Assembly (NCBI GenBank): GCA_025934775.1
Contig: JAICWO010000012.1
Location: 1 to 64,000 of the forward strand
Direction: 5' to 3'
DNA length: 64,000 bases
Source of the DNA: Gemmatimonadaceae bacterium
Lineage (GTDB): Bacteria; Gemmatimonadota; Gemmatimonadetes; Gemmatimonadales; Gemmatimonadaceae
This document shows positions 36,565 to 45,679 of this stretch, piece by piece. How positions within the stretch are numbered: the first letter of the stretch is position 1; the number at the start of each line of letters is the position of its first letter. Position numbers and translations under genes: made by a program. Under the pieces are notes generated by a model. The model was given only the letters and a program-made list of their open reading frames with translations, did no database searches and was not told where the DNA came from.

Positions 36565-37608
36565 ATGAACCGCAGCATTCTCGCCGCCGTCGTCACGCTC
36601 CTGGCGGCGGCGCCCGCCGTCCCGGCGCAGCACTTCACCGCCACGAAGATGGACATCGGCGGTCAGGGCGCGTTCGACTATCTCACCGCCGATCCGGCGA
36701 CCGGACGCGTCTTCGTGTCGCGCGGCAGCCACATCATGGTGGTCGACGGCGCGACGGGCAAAGTGCTCGGCGACATCACCGACCTCTCGGGCACCCATGG
36801 CGCGCTGCTGGTGCCGAGCGCGGGTCACGGGTTCACGACGAACGGGCGCGATTCTACCTCGACGATGTTCGATCTCAAGTCGCTCGCGGTGATCAAGCAG
36901 ATCCACGCGGGTGTGCCGGGGCTCGACGGCTTCATGTACGATGATTTTACCAACAAGGCGCTGACGATCGATCACACGCGCGGCGGCGGGCCGGGCACCG
37001 TGGTGGTGATCGATCCCGCGAGCGGCGACGTCGTGACGACGTTCGACACGCGCGGCTCGGCGCCCGAGGGCGGCGTCTCCGACGGGAAAGGCCGGATCTT
37101 CATCAACATGGAAGACAGCGCGGACGTGAACGTCGTCGACGCGAAGACGTGGAAGGTGGTCGACGCGTGGTCGGTGAAGCCGTGTGAGGGGCCGACCGGC
37201 ATCGCGATGGATCGTTCGACGAGCCGGATCTTCGTCGGCTGCAGCAACACGTCGATCGTGCTCGACGCGAAGAGCGGCAAGATCGTGGCGCAGCTCACGA
37301 ATGGCGGCGGTGTCGACGGCATTGCGTTCGATCCGGAGCAGAAGCTGCTCTACATTCCGTCGGGTGCCGCGGGGAACGTGACGATCGTCCACGAGGACTC
37401 GCCGGACAAGTACACTACCGTCGGGACGGTCGAGACGATGCGCGGCGCGCGGACGATCACGCTCGACACCAAGACGCACACCGCGTACGTGTTCACGCCG
37501 GAATACGGCCCGCCGCCGGCGAACGCCCCGGCGCCGCCGGCCGGGGGCCGCGGCCGCGGACCGCGTGGACCGCAGGTCGCCGCGTGGTTATTTGCGATCA
37601 AGCATTAG
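36565..37608 (+). CDS. Secreted YVTN-type beta-propeller protein
   Basis: A 347-residue protein with a signal peptide (N-R-S-I-L-A-A-V-V-T-L-L, cleaved near A-V-P-A-Q). The rest is a seven-bladed propeller with YVTN/40-residue repeats: F-D-Y-L-T-A-D-P-A-T-G-R-V-F-V-S, D-G-A-T-G-K-V-L-G and similar. The C-terminus has a Pro/Gly-rich segment and a final strand. GAGG precedes the ATG. Propellers of this type act as binding scaffolds; the function is unknown. Confidence 0.88.
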   Translation: MNRSILAAVVTLLAAAPAVPAQHFTATKMDIGGQGAFDYLTADPATGRVFVSRGSHIMVVDGATGKVLGDITDLSGTHGALLVPSAGHGFTTNGRDSTSTMFDLKSLAVIKQIHAGVPGLDGFMYDDFTNKALTIDHTRGGGPGTVVVIDPASGDVVTTFDTRGSAPEGGVSDGKGRIFINMEDSADVNVVDAKTWKVVDAWSVKPCEGPTGIAMDRSTSRIFVGCSNTSIVLDAKSGKIVAQLTNGGGVDGIAFDPEQKLLYIPSGAAGNVTIVHEDSPDKYTTVGTVETMRGARTITLDTKTHTAYVFTPEYGPPPANAPAPPAGGRGRGPRGPQVAAWLFAIKH

Positions 37609-37637
37609 CCGCCATCAGACCTGCGCCGTGGCACGCA

Positions 37638-37669
37638 ACGCCGGAAACGAGCTCGCTCGTTTCCGGCGT
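37638..37669 (+). terminator. Strong hairpin after propeller gene
   Basis: A perfect 14-bp stem (ACGCCGGAAACGAG at 37638-37651 with 37656-37669) and a 4-nt loop lie 29 bp after the propeller stop. No T-run follows, so termination would need Rho or a hairpin-only mechanism. Confidence 0.5.
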
Positions 37670-37673
37670 CCGT

Positions 37674-37763
37674 TCATCGGACGCGCGCGATCGTCAGCAT
37701 CACGCTGTCGCGGTTGTTGCCGTACATGAATGAGACGTCGTTTGCGAAGGCGCCGAGCTCGAA
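37674..37763 (-). pseudogene. C-terminal gene remnant
   Basis: On the minus strand an open 29-codon stretch, including the segment A-N-D-V-S-F-M-Y-G-N-N-R-D-S-V-M-L, ends in TGA. It has neighbour-like codon use and a protein-like C-terminus, but an in-frame TAA at 37770-37772 cuts it off two codons upstream, and no start is available. It looks like the 3' end of a lost gene. I cannot name the parent protein. Confidence 0.35.
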
Positions 37764-37889
37764 GGAAATTTAAAGAACATTAATCTTCGGACCCTATACT
37801 TCGAGTATTGACACACCCCTTGCGACCGAACTCGGCAAGAGGCTACGATCGTGCCGGCCGCATCCACCGTTCACGCGAGGCATGCGCCC

Positions 37890-38867
37890 ATGTCCGGGTC
37901 GATCGTCATCGAGATCGCTATCGGTCTCATTCTCATCTACCTCACTTTCAGCCTGCTGTGTAGCGCGATCAACGAGTGGATCGCGCGCTTCCTCGCGCTC
38001 CGCGCCGCGGGGCTGCGCAACGGCATTGACGAGCTGCTCGAGGACGCGAGCGAAACGGGCTTCGCGTCGCTGTTTCATGCGCATCCGCTCATCGACGCGC
38101 TGAAGCCGACGAAGTCGCCTGTCCTTCGGCGGTTCCTGCCGAGCGGCGATCGCGTGCAGTATCCATCGTACATCTCCGCGCAAACGTTCGCGATCGCGGT
38201 GATGGACATGGCCACGCACCAAACCAGCCCTGGCATGCCTGGCGTTGCGGTGCGTGCGGTGCTCAAGCGACCGGGCGAGCTGCCGACTGCCATTCCACGC
38301 TCGATCGTGTCGCTTCTCTCGGCGGTCGACGGCGACGCGCTGGCGATGCAGGCGCGGCTGGAAAGCTGGTTCAACGACTCCATGGAGCGCGTGAGCGGCT
38401 GGTACAAGCGCCGCACGCACGTGATTCTCTTCGTGCTCGGACTCATCGTGTCGCTGGTGTTCAACCTCGACACGTTCCGAATCGCGACCCAGCTCGCGAA
38501 CGAGCCGTCGGTGCGTGAGGCGCTGGTGAAGCAGGCGGAGACGATCGTCGCCAAAGCGGATAGCGGCAGCGGCCCGAATTCGGCGAAATCGAAAGCGATC
38601 GCGAATCAGATCGCGGGTCTCCAGCAGGCAGGGTTGAGTCTCGGCTGGACGGAAGCCTGCTCGCCGGTCATGCGTGCGCGGTCGGGCGGGGGCGCCGTGC
38701 CAAGCGCCGGCGACGGCGGCTGCGGGAATCTGGCGGCGAGCCTGATCGGGATCTTTGTCACGTCGATCGCGTTGTCGTTCGGCGCGCCATTCTGGTTCGA
38801 CGCGCTCAATAAAGTCACGAACCTGCGCCAGTCCGGCACGCCGCCCGACGCGCCGGCGCGCAACTGA
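37890..38867 (+). CDS. Membrane protein of unknown function
   Basis: A 325-residue protein. The ATG at 37890 opens an N-terminal membrane helix (I-V-I-E-I-A-I-G-L-I-L-I-Y-L-T-F-S-L-L). Further helices lie at about residues 180-198 and 285-302. The soluble stretch between has charged helices and conserved-looking H-P-L-I-D-A-L. It precedes the DUF2235 gene by 14 bp and is probably co-transcribed with it. I do not recognise a function. Confidence 0.75.
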   Translation: MSGSIVIEIAIGLILIYLTFSLLCSAINEWIARFLALRAAGLRNGIDELLEDASETGFASLFHAHPLIDALKPTKSPVLRRFLPSGDRVQYPSYISAQTFAIAVMDMATHQTSPGMPGVAVRAVLKRPGELPTAIPRSIVSLLSAVDGDALAMQARLESWFNDSMERVSGWYKRRTHVILFVLGLIVSLVFNLDTFRIATQLANEPSVREALVKQAETIVAKADSGSGPNSAKSKAIANQIAGLQQAGLSLGWTEACSPVMRARSGGGAVPSAGDGGCGNLAASLIGIFVTSIALSFGAPFWFDALNKVTNLRQSGTPPDAPARN

Positions 38868-38881
38868 GCCCGGAGCGCGCC

Positions 38882-39973
38882 ATGTCACGACGACTGGTTG
38901 TGTGTGCGGACGGCACATGGAACACGCCCGGTGAGACCGACGGCGGCGTCCCGACGCCGACGAACGTGTGCAAAATGCGCGACGCGTTGGTTCAGGACGG
39001 CACGCAGCTCGTGGAATATCACCCCGGGGTGGGCACCGGGAACTGGCTGGACAAGCTGGCCGGCGGCGGCTTCGGCGAGGGGATCGACCGCAACATTCAA
39101 GATCTCTATCGGTGGCTCGCCCAGACCTACGACGGCGCGCAAAACGATGCGATCTACCTCTTCGGCTTCAGCCGCGGTGCGTACACGGTGCGCAGCCTGG
39201 CCGGCTTCATCCGCAATTGCGGGCTCCTCGATCGCGATCACCTGGACAAGATCGAGGACGCGTACCGTTTCTATCGAGATCGCACGCCGCTCACCGCCCC
39301 GGACGCCGCGGCCTCACAAGCGTTCCGCGCGCAATACGCGAGCGAAGCCCGCGACGTGACGACCACGTTCATCGGCGTCTGGGACACCGTGGGTGCCCTC
39401 GGCATTCCGATCCCTGCGCTCAAGTGGCTCGACGGCGACAAATATCAGTTTCATGATGTGAATCTCAGCCGGACCGTGCGGTACGCTTACCACGCGCTCG
39501 CCGTCGACGAGGAGCGCGTGCCGTTCGCGCCGTGTGTCTGGCAGAGCCAATTCTCCGGCGGTACTTCGGACCAGCAGACGCTCGAGCAGGCGTGGTTCGC
39601 CGGCGTACACTCCAACATCGGCGGCGGCTATCCGCTCGCCGGGCTCTCGGATCTAACGTTTGACTGGATGCGCAACCGCGCAACGGCGGCCGGCCTCGTC
39701 TTCAAGGACGACTACGCGACGCCGGTCCACACCAAGCCGGACTACAAGCTCTCCGACTCGATGTCCAACCTCTATACGCCGCTCGGCCGGATCGTGCGCA
39801 CGATCCGGCAGCCGCGCGAGGACGACCGCGGCGATCCCATCGCCACGAACGAGTCGCTGCACCGGTCGGCGCTCGAGCGATGGGAGAACGACTCCTCGTA
39901 CCGCGCGCCGAACATCAAGGACTACATCATGCGATTTCCGACGAGTGATCCCGGCGTCATCACCGACACGTGA
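38882..39973 (+). CDS. DUF2235-family (Tle1-like) hydrolase
   Basis: A 363-residue alpha/beta hydrolase. Family hallmarks are present: R-R-L-V-V-C-A-D-G-T-W-N-T-P at the start, the nucleophile elbow F-G-F-S-R-G-A-Y-T-V-R-S near residue 97, an aspartate-bearing I-G-V-W-D-T-V-G and H-S-N-I-G-G-G-Y. Some DUF2235 proteins are phospholipase effectors (Tle1). No type VI secretion gene lies in the window, and the partner is the membrane protein just upstream, so a cellular lipid-related role is equally possible. Confidence 0.9.
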   Translation: MSRRLVVCADGTWNTPGETDGGVPTPTNVCKMRDALVQDGTQLVEYHPGVGTGNWLDKLAGGGFGEGIDRNIQDLYRWLAQTYDGAQNDAIYLFGFSRGAYTVRSLAGFIRNCGLLDRDHLDKIEDAYRFYRDRTPLTAPDAAASQAFRAQYASEARDVTTTFIGVWDTVGALGIPIPALKWLDGDKYQFHDVNLSRTVRYAYHALAVDEERVPFAPCVWQSQFSGGTSDQQTLEQAWFAGVHSNIGGGYPLAGLSDLTFDWMRNRATAAGLVFKDDYATPVHTKPDYKLSDSMSNLYTPLGRIVRTIRQPREDDRGDPIATNESLHRSALERWENDSSYRAPNIKDYIMRFPTSDPGVITDT

Positions 39974-39992
39974 TGCACGCCGGGCGCCGCGC

Positions 39993-40304
39993 TCACGTCT
40001 CGATCCGGAAGAACTCCCGCCGTCCTTCCACCACGAGCTCGTGATAGCCGTCCATGATCTTCTCTAGCGCTTTCTGATCATCGACGCTCGATGATGGATT
40101 CTGCATCATCGTCTCGAACTCGTGGATCGAGCCGACTTCCATCTCGGCGACCAACGTCCAGTAGCGCTCACCCGCCATGTCAGTCATGAGCCGCATCGGC
40201 GGCATGCCGGACTTTTCACCCAGCGCAGACATCGCTTTGAATTTCTCGATGAGCGGACGGACTTTACCCGGTTTGCAGTAGAAGATTTCGCGGACGAGAT
40301 ACAT
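39993..40304 (-). CDS. Small NIPSNAP/ABM-like protein
   Basis: A 103-residue soluble protein with a ferredoxin-like dimeric alpha/beta-barrel look: Y-L-V-R-E-I-F-Y-C-K-P-G-K-V, a long helix, a W-T-L-V-A-E-M-E-V strand and a C-terminal helix. CAGGAG precedes the ATG. Function is unknown. It is divergent from the PadR gene and converges on the DUF2235 gene. Confidence 0.75.
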   Translation of the reverse strand: MYLVREIFYCKPGKVRPLIEKFKAMSALGEKSGMPPMRLMTDMAGERYWTLVAEMEVGSIHEFETMMQNPSSSVDDQKALEKIMDGYHELVVEGRREFFRIET

Positions 40305-40454
40305 GGTGGGCTCCTGTCGTTTGGGAGAGATGGATCATGGCGTGGTTTGGCGGCGTGGGCAATCGCCGAGCTGAGGCCCGCGTCGCGAGCACCGCTCCCG
40401 CCATGTCCAGATTGTGTACGGGCGTCTTGCGCGCTCGCGGTGCCGCGCCTAGTG

Positions 40455-40475
40455 TCCCCTCTAACACAGAGGGGA
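40455..40475 (+). promoter_or_regulatory. Inverted repeat overlapping the PadR ribosome binding site
   Basis: TCCCCTCT (40455-40462) and AGAGGGGA (40468-40475) form a perfect 8-bp inverted repeat with a 5-nt spacer. The right arm contains the GAGGGGA ribosome binding site of the gene starting at 40479. It could be an autoregulatory operator or an RNA hairpin masking the site. Confidence 0.5.
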
Positions 40476-40478
40476 ATC

Positions 40479-40826
40479 ATGCTCGATCCTGATGGCGGCC
40501 TCCTCCGGGGGACGCTCGACGTGCTCATTCTGAAGGCCCTCACCTGGGGTCCGCGCCACGGCTATGCCGTCGCCGAGTGGATCAAGGGCGCCACCGACGG
40601 CGAGCTGCTCGTCGAGGAAGGGCCGCTCTACACGGCGCTCCACCGGCTCGAGAAGAACGGCTGGCTTGGCGGCGAGTGGGGCTACTCCGAGAACAATCGA
40701 AAGGCCAAGTACTATCAGCTCACGCGTACGGGACGCGCGCAGCTCCGCGCCGAGGTGAGCGCGTGGGAGCGGTACGTGCGCGCCGTCGGCAAAGCGCTCG
40801 CCGCGCCGGCGAACGTCACGGCCTGA
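40479..40826 (+). CDS. PadR-family transcriptional regulator
   Basis: A 115-residue PadR regulator: G-T-L-D-V-L-I-L-K-A-L and H-G-Y-A-V-A-E-W-I form the first helices; E-G-P-L-Y-T-A-L-H-R-L-E is the recognition helix; K-A-K-Y-Y-Q-L-T-R-T-G is the wing. It is the partner type normally found beside ADOP permeases, and the permease gene follows 8 bp downstream. An inverted repeat overlaps its ribosome binding site, suggesting autoregulation. Confidence 0.92.
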   Translation: MLDPDGGLLRGTLDVLILKALTWGPRHGYAVAEWIKGATDGELLVEEGPLYTALHRLEKNGWLGGEWGYSENNRKAKYYQLTRTGRAQLRAEVSAWERYVRAVGKALAAPANVTA

Positions 40827-40834
40827 TCGCGCGC

Positions 40835-43567
40835 ATGCGCCGCGTCTTTCGCATTCCGTTCAGCCGGTCGCGCATCGCGCGCGAGATCGACGACGAGCTC
40901 GCGTTTCACCTCCAGGCGCGCATCGATCAGCTCGTCGCGCGCGGCATGCCGCCCGACACGGCGCGCGCCGAGGCGCTCCGTCAGTTCGGCGCGCTCGATC
41001 CCGTTCGCGAGCAAATGCTCATTCTCGATCATCAACGTGAAGCGACCGCGAGGCGCGCCAACGTGCTCAGTGAATTCCGGCAGGATCTCGCGTACGGCGT
41101 CCGCACCCTGCGGCGGAACGTCGGCTTCACCGTGCTCGTCGTCGGCGGCCTGGCGCTCGGGATCGGGGCCAACGCCGCCATCTATTCCCTCATCGACGCC
41201 GTGCTGCTGCGCAACCTCCCGGTGCCGCACGCGGAGCAGCTGATCGCGATCGGCGACGGGAGCCGCGTCGGCGGCTTCAGCATCGGGACCCCGCGCACGG
41301 ATCTCTACTCGGTGCCGCTGTACCGCGACATCCGGAGCTCGCCGCTGTTCACCGGCGTGCTCGCCACCGGGCGCGCCGACCGACTCGAGCTGCGCGCGAA
41401 CGCCGCCGCCGGTGACGCCGAGCATCCGCGCGGCCGGTATGTATCGACCAACTATTTCACGGTGCTCGGCCTCCGCGCGGCGGCCGGCCGCACGTTCACG
41501 GTGAACACGGACGACGTGGCGGGCGCCGACCCCGAGATCGTGATCAGTTACGGGTACTGGACGCGCCGCTTTCACAACGATTCGTCGATCATCGGCCGCC
41601 AGGTGACGATCAACAACGTGCCGCTCGCGATCGTCGGCGTTGCGCCGCGCGACTACGATGGCGAGATCGTCGGCTCGTCGCTCGACCTCTGGCTTCCGAT
41701 CTCGATGCACGACGTCCTCGAGCCGCATCGACTCACCATCAACGACCGCACGTCGAGCTGGCTCGTTCTCATCGGCCGCCTCGCGCCCGGCGTGACGCTC
41801 GAGCGCGTCGTGCAGCAGCTCGTGCCGTTCATTCGGCGCATGATGATCGAGCATTCGACCGCCGGTGCCGGTCTCGTTCCCGCGTCCGCCAAGCTCACGT
41901 TCCCGATGGCCTCGGCGGCGAAAGGATTGTCGCGCGTCCGCGCCGATTTTGGCGCGCCCCTCATCGCGCTCATGATCGGCGTGGCGCTCCTGCTCGGGAT
42001 CGTGTGCGCGAACGTGGCCAACCTGCTGCTCGCGCGCGGCATCGCGCGGCAGCGTGAGATGTCGCTGCGGCTCGCGATCGGCGCGAACCGCGCGCGCATC
42101 GTTCGACAATTGCTCACCGAGAGCCTGCTCCTCGCGCTCGCGAGCGGCGCCGCGGCGGTCCTCGTCGCCTGGTGGGGCAGCCGCACGCTCGTCACCATGG
42201 CGTCGGAAGGGTCGCGCATCTCGCTCGCGGTGGGGCCCAACGCCAGCGTCCTCGCGTTCACGCTGGCGCTCTCGGTGCTCAGCGTGGTGCTGTTCGGGTT
42301 GGTGCCGGCGCTCCGCGCATCGCGCATCGACCTCGCGGCGACGATGCGTGCGACGTCGCGCTCCGTCTCGCACGGCGCGCGCTTTGGCCGGCTCCTCATC
42401 GTGAGTCAGGTTGCATTCTCGCTCGTGCTGCTCGCCGGCGCGTCCATGCTCGCTCGCAGCTTGCACCGGCTCCAGTCGATGGACCTCGGCTTCGATCGCG
42501 ACCACATCATCGTCGCATCGCTCGACATCCGCACGCCGGGGTATGCCGGCGAACGCCTCGCGGCGGTCACGCACGCGCTGCAGGCGGCCGTCGCGCGCGT
42601 GCCGGGCGTCGCGGCGGTCACGTACTCGGAGAACGGCTTGTTCTCCGGAACGGAATCGGGCACCTCGCTCGAAGTCCCGGGATTCACGGCGCATTCCGCC
42701 GACGATTCGAGCACTGCGTACGACAACGCGGGCGCCGGCTACGCACACGGCATCGGCGCACGCGTCATCGCGGGCCGCGATCTCGAGCCGCGCGACGAAG
42801 GCGTGCTCGCGCGTACCGCGATCGTGAATGAATCGTTCGCCCGCTTCTACTACGGCAGCCGGCCCGCGGTCGGGCAGTATTTTCATCTCAACGACAGCGT
42901 CGCGATCCAGATCGTCGGGGTGATTTCGGACGTGCGGGGCCAGTCGCTCGACGTGCCGGAGGGTCAGCACGCGCGTCGTGCCTACTTTCCATACCTGCAC
43001 GCCGCCGATCCGGACATCGATCAACCGGGCGACCTTCGGCTGCTCGTGCGCACGAGCGGCGATCCCGCGGCGGTGCTCCAATCGGTGCGACGCGCCATCG
43101 TGTCGGTCGACCGCAGGCTGCCGCTCGAGGAGATCGCGCCCGTTACCGACTGGATCCGTGTGTCGATTCGCGAAGAGCGGCTCGTGACGCGCATCGCGAC
43201 CGCGCTCGGCGCGCTCGCGCTGCTGCTCGCCGCGATCGGTCTCTACGGCGTCGTCAGCTACTCGATCGCGCGGCGCACGAATGAAATCGGCGTCCGGATC
43301 GCGCTCGGCGCGCAACGCGGCGCGATCGCGCGGATGGTCGTGCGCGACGCATTGCGCCCGGTCGTCGTCGGACTCGTCATCGGCGCGCCGCTCGCGCTCG
43401 CCGCGATGCACACGCTCGGCGCGAAGCTCTCCAACGTCGCGCCGAGCGATCCGGCCTCGATCTGGATTGCATCCGCGGTGCTTGCCGCGAGCGCGACCGT
43501 CGCCGCGCTCGCGCCCGCGCGCCGGGCAACTCGCATCGATCCAATCTCCGCGCTCCGCGAGGAGTAG
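40835..43567 (+). CDS. ADOP-family ABC transporter permease
   Basis: A 910-residue membrane protein. Residues about 1-75 are the soluble ADOP leader (DDELAFHLQARIDQLVARGM). After the first helix (G-F-T-V-L-V-V-G-G-L-A-L-G) comes the MacB-like periplasmic domain, three further helices, a second periplasmic domain and the C-terminal FtsX-type helices (L-L-L-A-A-I-G-L-Y-G-V-V-S). This is the duplicated MacB/FtsX layout typical of the Acidobacteria/Gemmatimonadota paralogue family. No ATPase gene adjoins it. Substrates are unknown. Confidence 0.92.
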   Translation: MRRVFRIPFSRSRIAREIDDELAFHLQARIDQLVARGMPPDTARAEALRQFGALDPVREQMLILDHQREATARRANVLSEFRQDLAYGVRTLRRNVGFTVLVVGGLALGIGANAAIYSLIDAVLLRNLPVPHAEQLIAIGDGSRVGGFSIGTPRTDLYSVPLYRDIRSSPLFTGVLATGRADRLELRANAAAGDAEHPRGRYVSTNYFTVLGLRAAAGRTFTVNTDDVAGADPEIVISYGYWTRRFHNDSSIIGRQVTINNVPLAIVGVAPRDYDGEIVGSSLDLWLPISMHDVLEPHRLTINDRTSSWLVLIGRLAPGVTLERVVQQLVPFIRRMMIEHSTAGAGLVPASAKLTFPMASAAKGLSRVRADFGAPLIALMIGVALLLGIVCANVANLLLARGIARQREMSLRLAIGANRARIVRQLLTESLLLALASGAAAVLVAWWGSRTLVTMASEGSRISLAVGPNASVLAFTLALSVLSVVLFGLVPALRASRIDLAATMRATSRSVSHGARFGRLLIVSQVAFSLVLLAGASMLARSLHRLQSMDLGFDRDHIIVASLDIRTPGYAGERLAAVTHALQAAVARVPGVAAVTYSENGLFSGTESGTSLEVPGFTAHSADDSSTAYDNAGAGYAHGIGARVIAGRDLEPRDEGVLARTAIVNESFARFYYGSRPAVGQYFHLNDSVAIQIVGVISDVRGQSLDVPEGQHARRAYFPYLHAADPDIDQPGDLRLLVRTSGDPAAVLQSVRRAIVSVDRRLPLEEIAPVTDWIRVSIREERLVTRIATALGALALLLAAIGLYGVVSYSIARRTNEIGVRIALGAQRGAIARMVVRDALRPVVVGLVIGAPLALAAMHTLGAKLSNVAPSDPASIWIASAVLAASATVAALAPARRATRIDPISALREE

Positions 43568-43621
43568 CGGCCGCCGCTGTCGCGGACGGAGCGGCGGCCG
43601 ATAGCGCCAACCGTCGGGCGA

Positions 43622-43629
43622 TATATTAT
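43622..43629 (+). promoter_or_regulatory. Extended -10 of a possibly leaderless transcript
   Basis: TATATTAT lies 7-14 nt before the ATG of the PQQ-type gene at 43636. A -10 hexamer here would start transcription at or next to the ATG. No Shine-Dalgarno is present. No clear -35 was found. Confidence 0.35.
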
Positions 43630-43635
43630 TGCGAC

Positions 43636-45093
43636 ATGAGAACGCTGATCGCCGCGCTGGTGATGGCGGCCGGCACCGCGTGCGCGAACGGCGGCCCGTC
43701 GGCCGACGCGGTTCACGCCGAGACGGCGGGCGCTTCCGGTCAGGCGGCGCGCGGCTCGAGCACGCACGATTGGACTCGCTTCGGGTGGAACGCGGCGCGC
43801 ACGAGCGCGTCGCTGGATCCCACCGGAATCGATTCGTCGAACGTCGCCACGTTGGTGCGCCGCCAAGTGACGATCGACGGTACCGTGGATGCATCGCCGA
43901 TCTATCTGCATTCGGTCACGATCAACGGTGCCGCGCACGATGCGCTCTTCGTGACGACGAGCTATGGAAAGACGCTCGCGATCGACGCACACGACGGATC
44001 GGTGCTCTGGCGGTTCACGCCGCCCGCGTACGGGGCGATGGCGGGGACCTATCAGGTCACGACGTCGACGCCCGTCTCGGATCCCGACCGGCAGTCGATC
44101 TATGCCGCCGCGCCGGACGGTCTCGTTCGCAAGCTCGCCGTTGCCGACGGACACGTGGAGTGGGCGACGGAGATCACGCGGCTACCCGGGCGCGAGAAGA
44201 TCGCGTCTCCGCTCAACGTGGATCGAGGACACGTGATCGCCGTGACGGGCGGCTACATCGGCGACGAGCCGCCGTATCAGGGACACGTCGCCGTGCTCGA
44301 CGCGGCGAGCGGCAAACTGCTGCACGTGTGGAATTCGCTGTGCAGCGATCAGGCGGTGCTGCTCGAGCCCTCGAGCTGCGGCGCGAGCGACGCGGCGACC
44401 TGGGGGCGCGCCGGCGCGGTGGTCGACAGCGCGAGCGGCAACATCTTCGTCGCCACGGGCAACGCGCCGTGGGACGGGGCGCGCAACTGGGGCGATGCGG
44501 TCCTCGAGCTCGATCCGCTCGCGACGACGCTGCTGGGAAATTACACACCTATTAATACTGAAACACTAAACGAGACCGACCAGGACCTCGGCTCCGCCTC
44601 GCCCGTGCTGCTCGGTGGCGGCCTGATCGCGCAGGGCGGCAAGGATGGGCACATCCGGCTGCTCGACTGGTCGGCGATGGAGGGGACGACGCCGCATCGC
44701 GGCGGCGAAGCGGCCGTCGTCTCGACGCCGTCGGGGAACGCGATCTTCACCGCGCAGGCCGTCGCGCGGATTCAGGGCGCGACGTGGCTGTTCGCGGCGG
44801 ACTTCAACGCAACGGCCGCGTGGAAGCTGGTCGGCTCGCGCCTCGAGCAGGTCTGGAAGAACGGCAACGCGGGCACGAGTCCGGTGCTCGCCGGCGGCCT
44901 GCTCTACGTGTACGATCCGGGCGGCGCGCTCCGGGTGTACGATCCGGTGACGGGGAACCAGCGCGCCAAGTTGGACGCCGGCGGCGGACACTGGAACAGT
45001 CCGATCGTGGTCGACGGAGTCGTCGCGCTGCCTGAAGGCGCCTACGCGAGCCACGCCGCCACTGGCGTGCTCGACATCTACCGGCTGCCCTGA
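43636..45093 (+). CDS. PQQ-type beta-propeller lipoprotein
   Basis: A 485-residue protein. The signal ends A-G-T-A-C (residues 13-17) for lipid attachment. After a W-T-R-F-G-W-N-A-A-R-T-S opening, repeated propeller blades follow (T-L-A-I-D-A-H-D-G-S-V-L-W-R-F and V-L-D-A-A-S-G-K-L-L-H-V-W), as in PQQ-dependent dehydrogenases and BamB. PQQ binding itself cannot be confirmed. An AT-rich codon island lies at 44536-44568. The mRNA may be leaderless. Confidence 0.88.
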   Translation: MRTLIAALVMAAGTACANGGPSADAVHAETAGASGQAARGSSTHDWTRFGWNAARTSASLDPTGIDSSNVATLVRRQVTIDGTVDASPIYLHSVTINGAAHDALFVTTSYGKTLAIDAHDGSVLWRFTPPAYGAMAGTYQVTTSTPVSDPDRQSIYAAAPDGLVRKLAVADGHVEWATEITRLPGREKIASPLNVDRGHVIAVTGGYIGDEPPYQGHVAVLDAASGKLLHVWNSLCSDQAVLLEPSSCGASDAATWGRAGAVVDSASGNIFVATGNAPWDGARNWGDAVLELDPLATTLLGNYTPINTETLNETDQDLGSASPVLLGGGLIAQGGKDGHIRLLDWSAMEGTTPHRGGEAAVVSTPSGNAIFTAQAVARIQGATWLFAADFNATAAWKLVGSRLEQVWKNGNAGTSPVLAGGLLYVYDPGGALRVYDPVTGNQRAKLDAGGGHWNSPIVVDGVVALPEGAYASHAATGVLDIYRLP

Positions 45094-45233
45094 GCGCTCA
45101 TTAAGAGCTCCTGAAAATCCGCCGCTGGGCCGGCTCTCGCCGTGCGCGCGGGTGCGTCGATTGCACCGTTCGATCGATGCACACGGCGGCTTCGCGTGCC
45201 GTTGCCGCCGCGCCATATGTTCAGGAGGTTCTC

Positions 45234-45623
45234 ATGACGCATGCGGCACATCCACAGCAATTCCATCCGCACACCCATTCCGGCCAGATTCGCGTCGCGA
45301 GCGCGATCAACTTCCTCGCCGGCATCTACCTGCTGATCGCCGGCCTCATGGGCGGCCCCACGGCCGGCAGCACGTGGAACAGCGTGATCTTCGGCATCAT
45401 CGTCGCCGTCCTCGCCGCCACGCGCTTCACGGGCGCGACGGGCCCGTGGGCCAGTTGGATCGACGCGCTGATCGGCCTCTGGCTGATCATCTCCCCGTGG
45501 GTCTACGGCTTCTCGGGAACGCAGTGGGAATGGAACTCGATCGTGATCGGCATCATCATGCTCGTGCTCGGAGTGTGGAGCGCGTTGGCGGGCAATCAGA
45601 CCGAGGCGATGCCGACGCCGTAA
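45234..45623 (+). CDS. SPW-repeat membrane protein
   Basis: A 129-residue membrane protein with AGGAGG upstream. Two SPW-type halves are visible, each a helix pair; the second includes W-L-I-I-S-P-W-V-Y-G-F. Four helices span residues about 20-110. The N-terminal tail is rich in histidine (H-P-Q-Q-F-H-P-H-T-H), a possible metal-binding stretch. SPW proteins have no assigned function. Confidence 0.88.
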   Translation: MTHAAHPQQFHPHTHSGQIRVASAINFLAGIYLLIAGLMGGPTAGSTWNSVIFGIIVAVLAATRFTGATGPWASWIDALIGLWLIISPWVYGFSGTQWEWNSIVIGIIMLVLGVWSALAGNQTEAMPTP

Positions 45624-45679
45624 CCGCGCGTCGGCGAGCGGCTGCGCGCCGGACGCTGTGGTTCTGCGTCTTGTGTCGT

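Noticed and set aside
40715-43894. Long minus-strand frame over the ADOP permease
   Set aside because: Composition is Arg/His/Ala-rich without motifs, and it is antisense to a clearly coding permease. It is a GC shadow.
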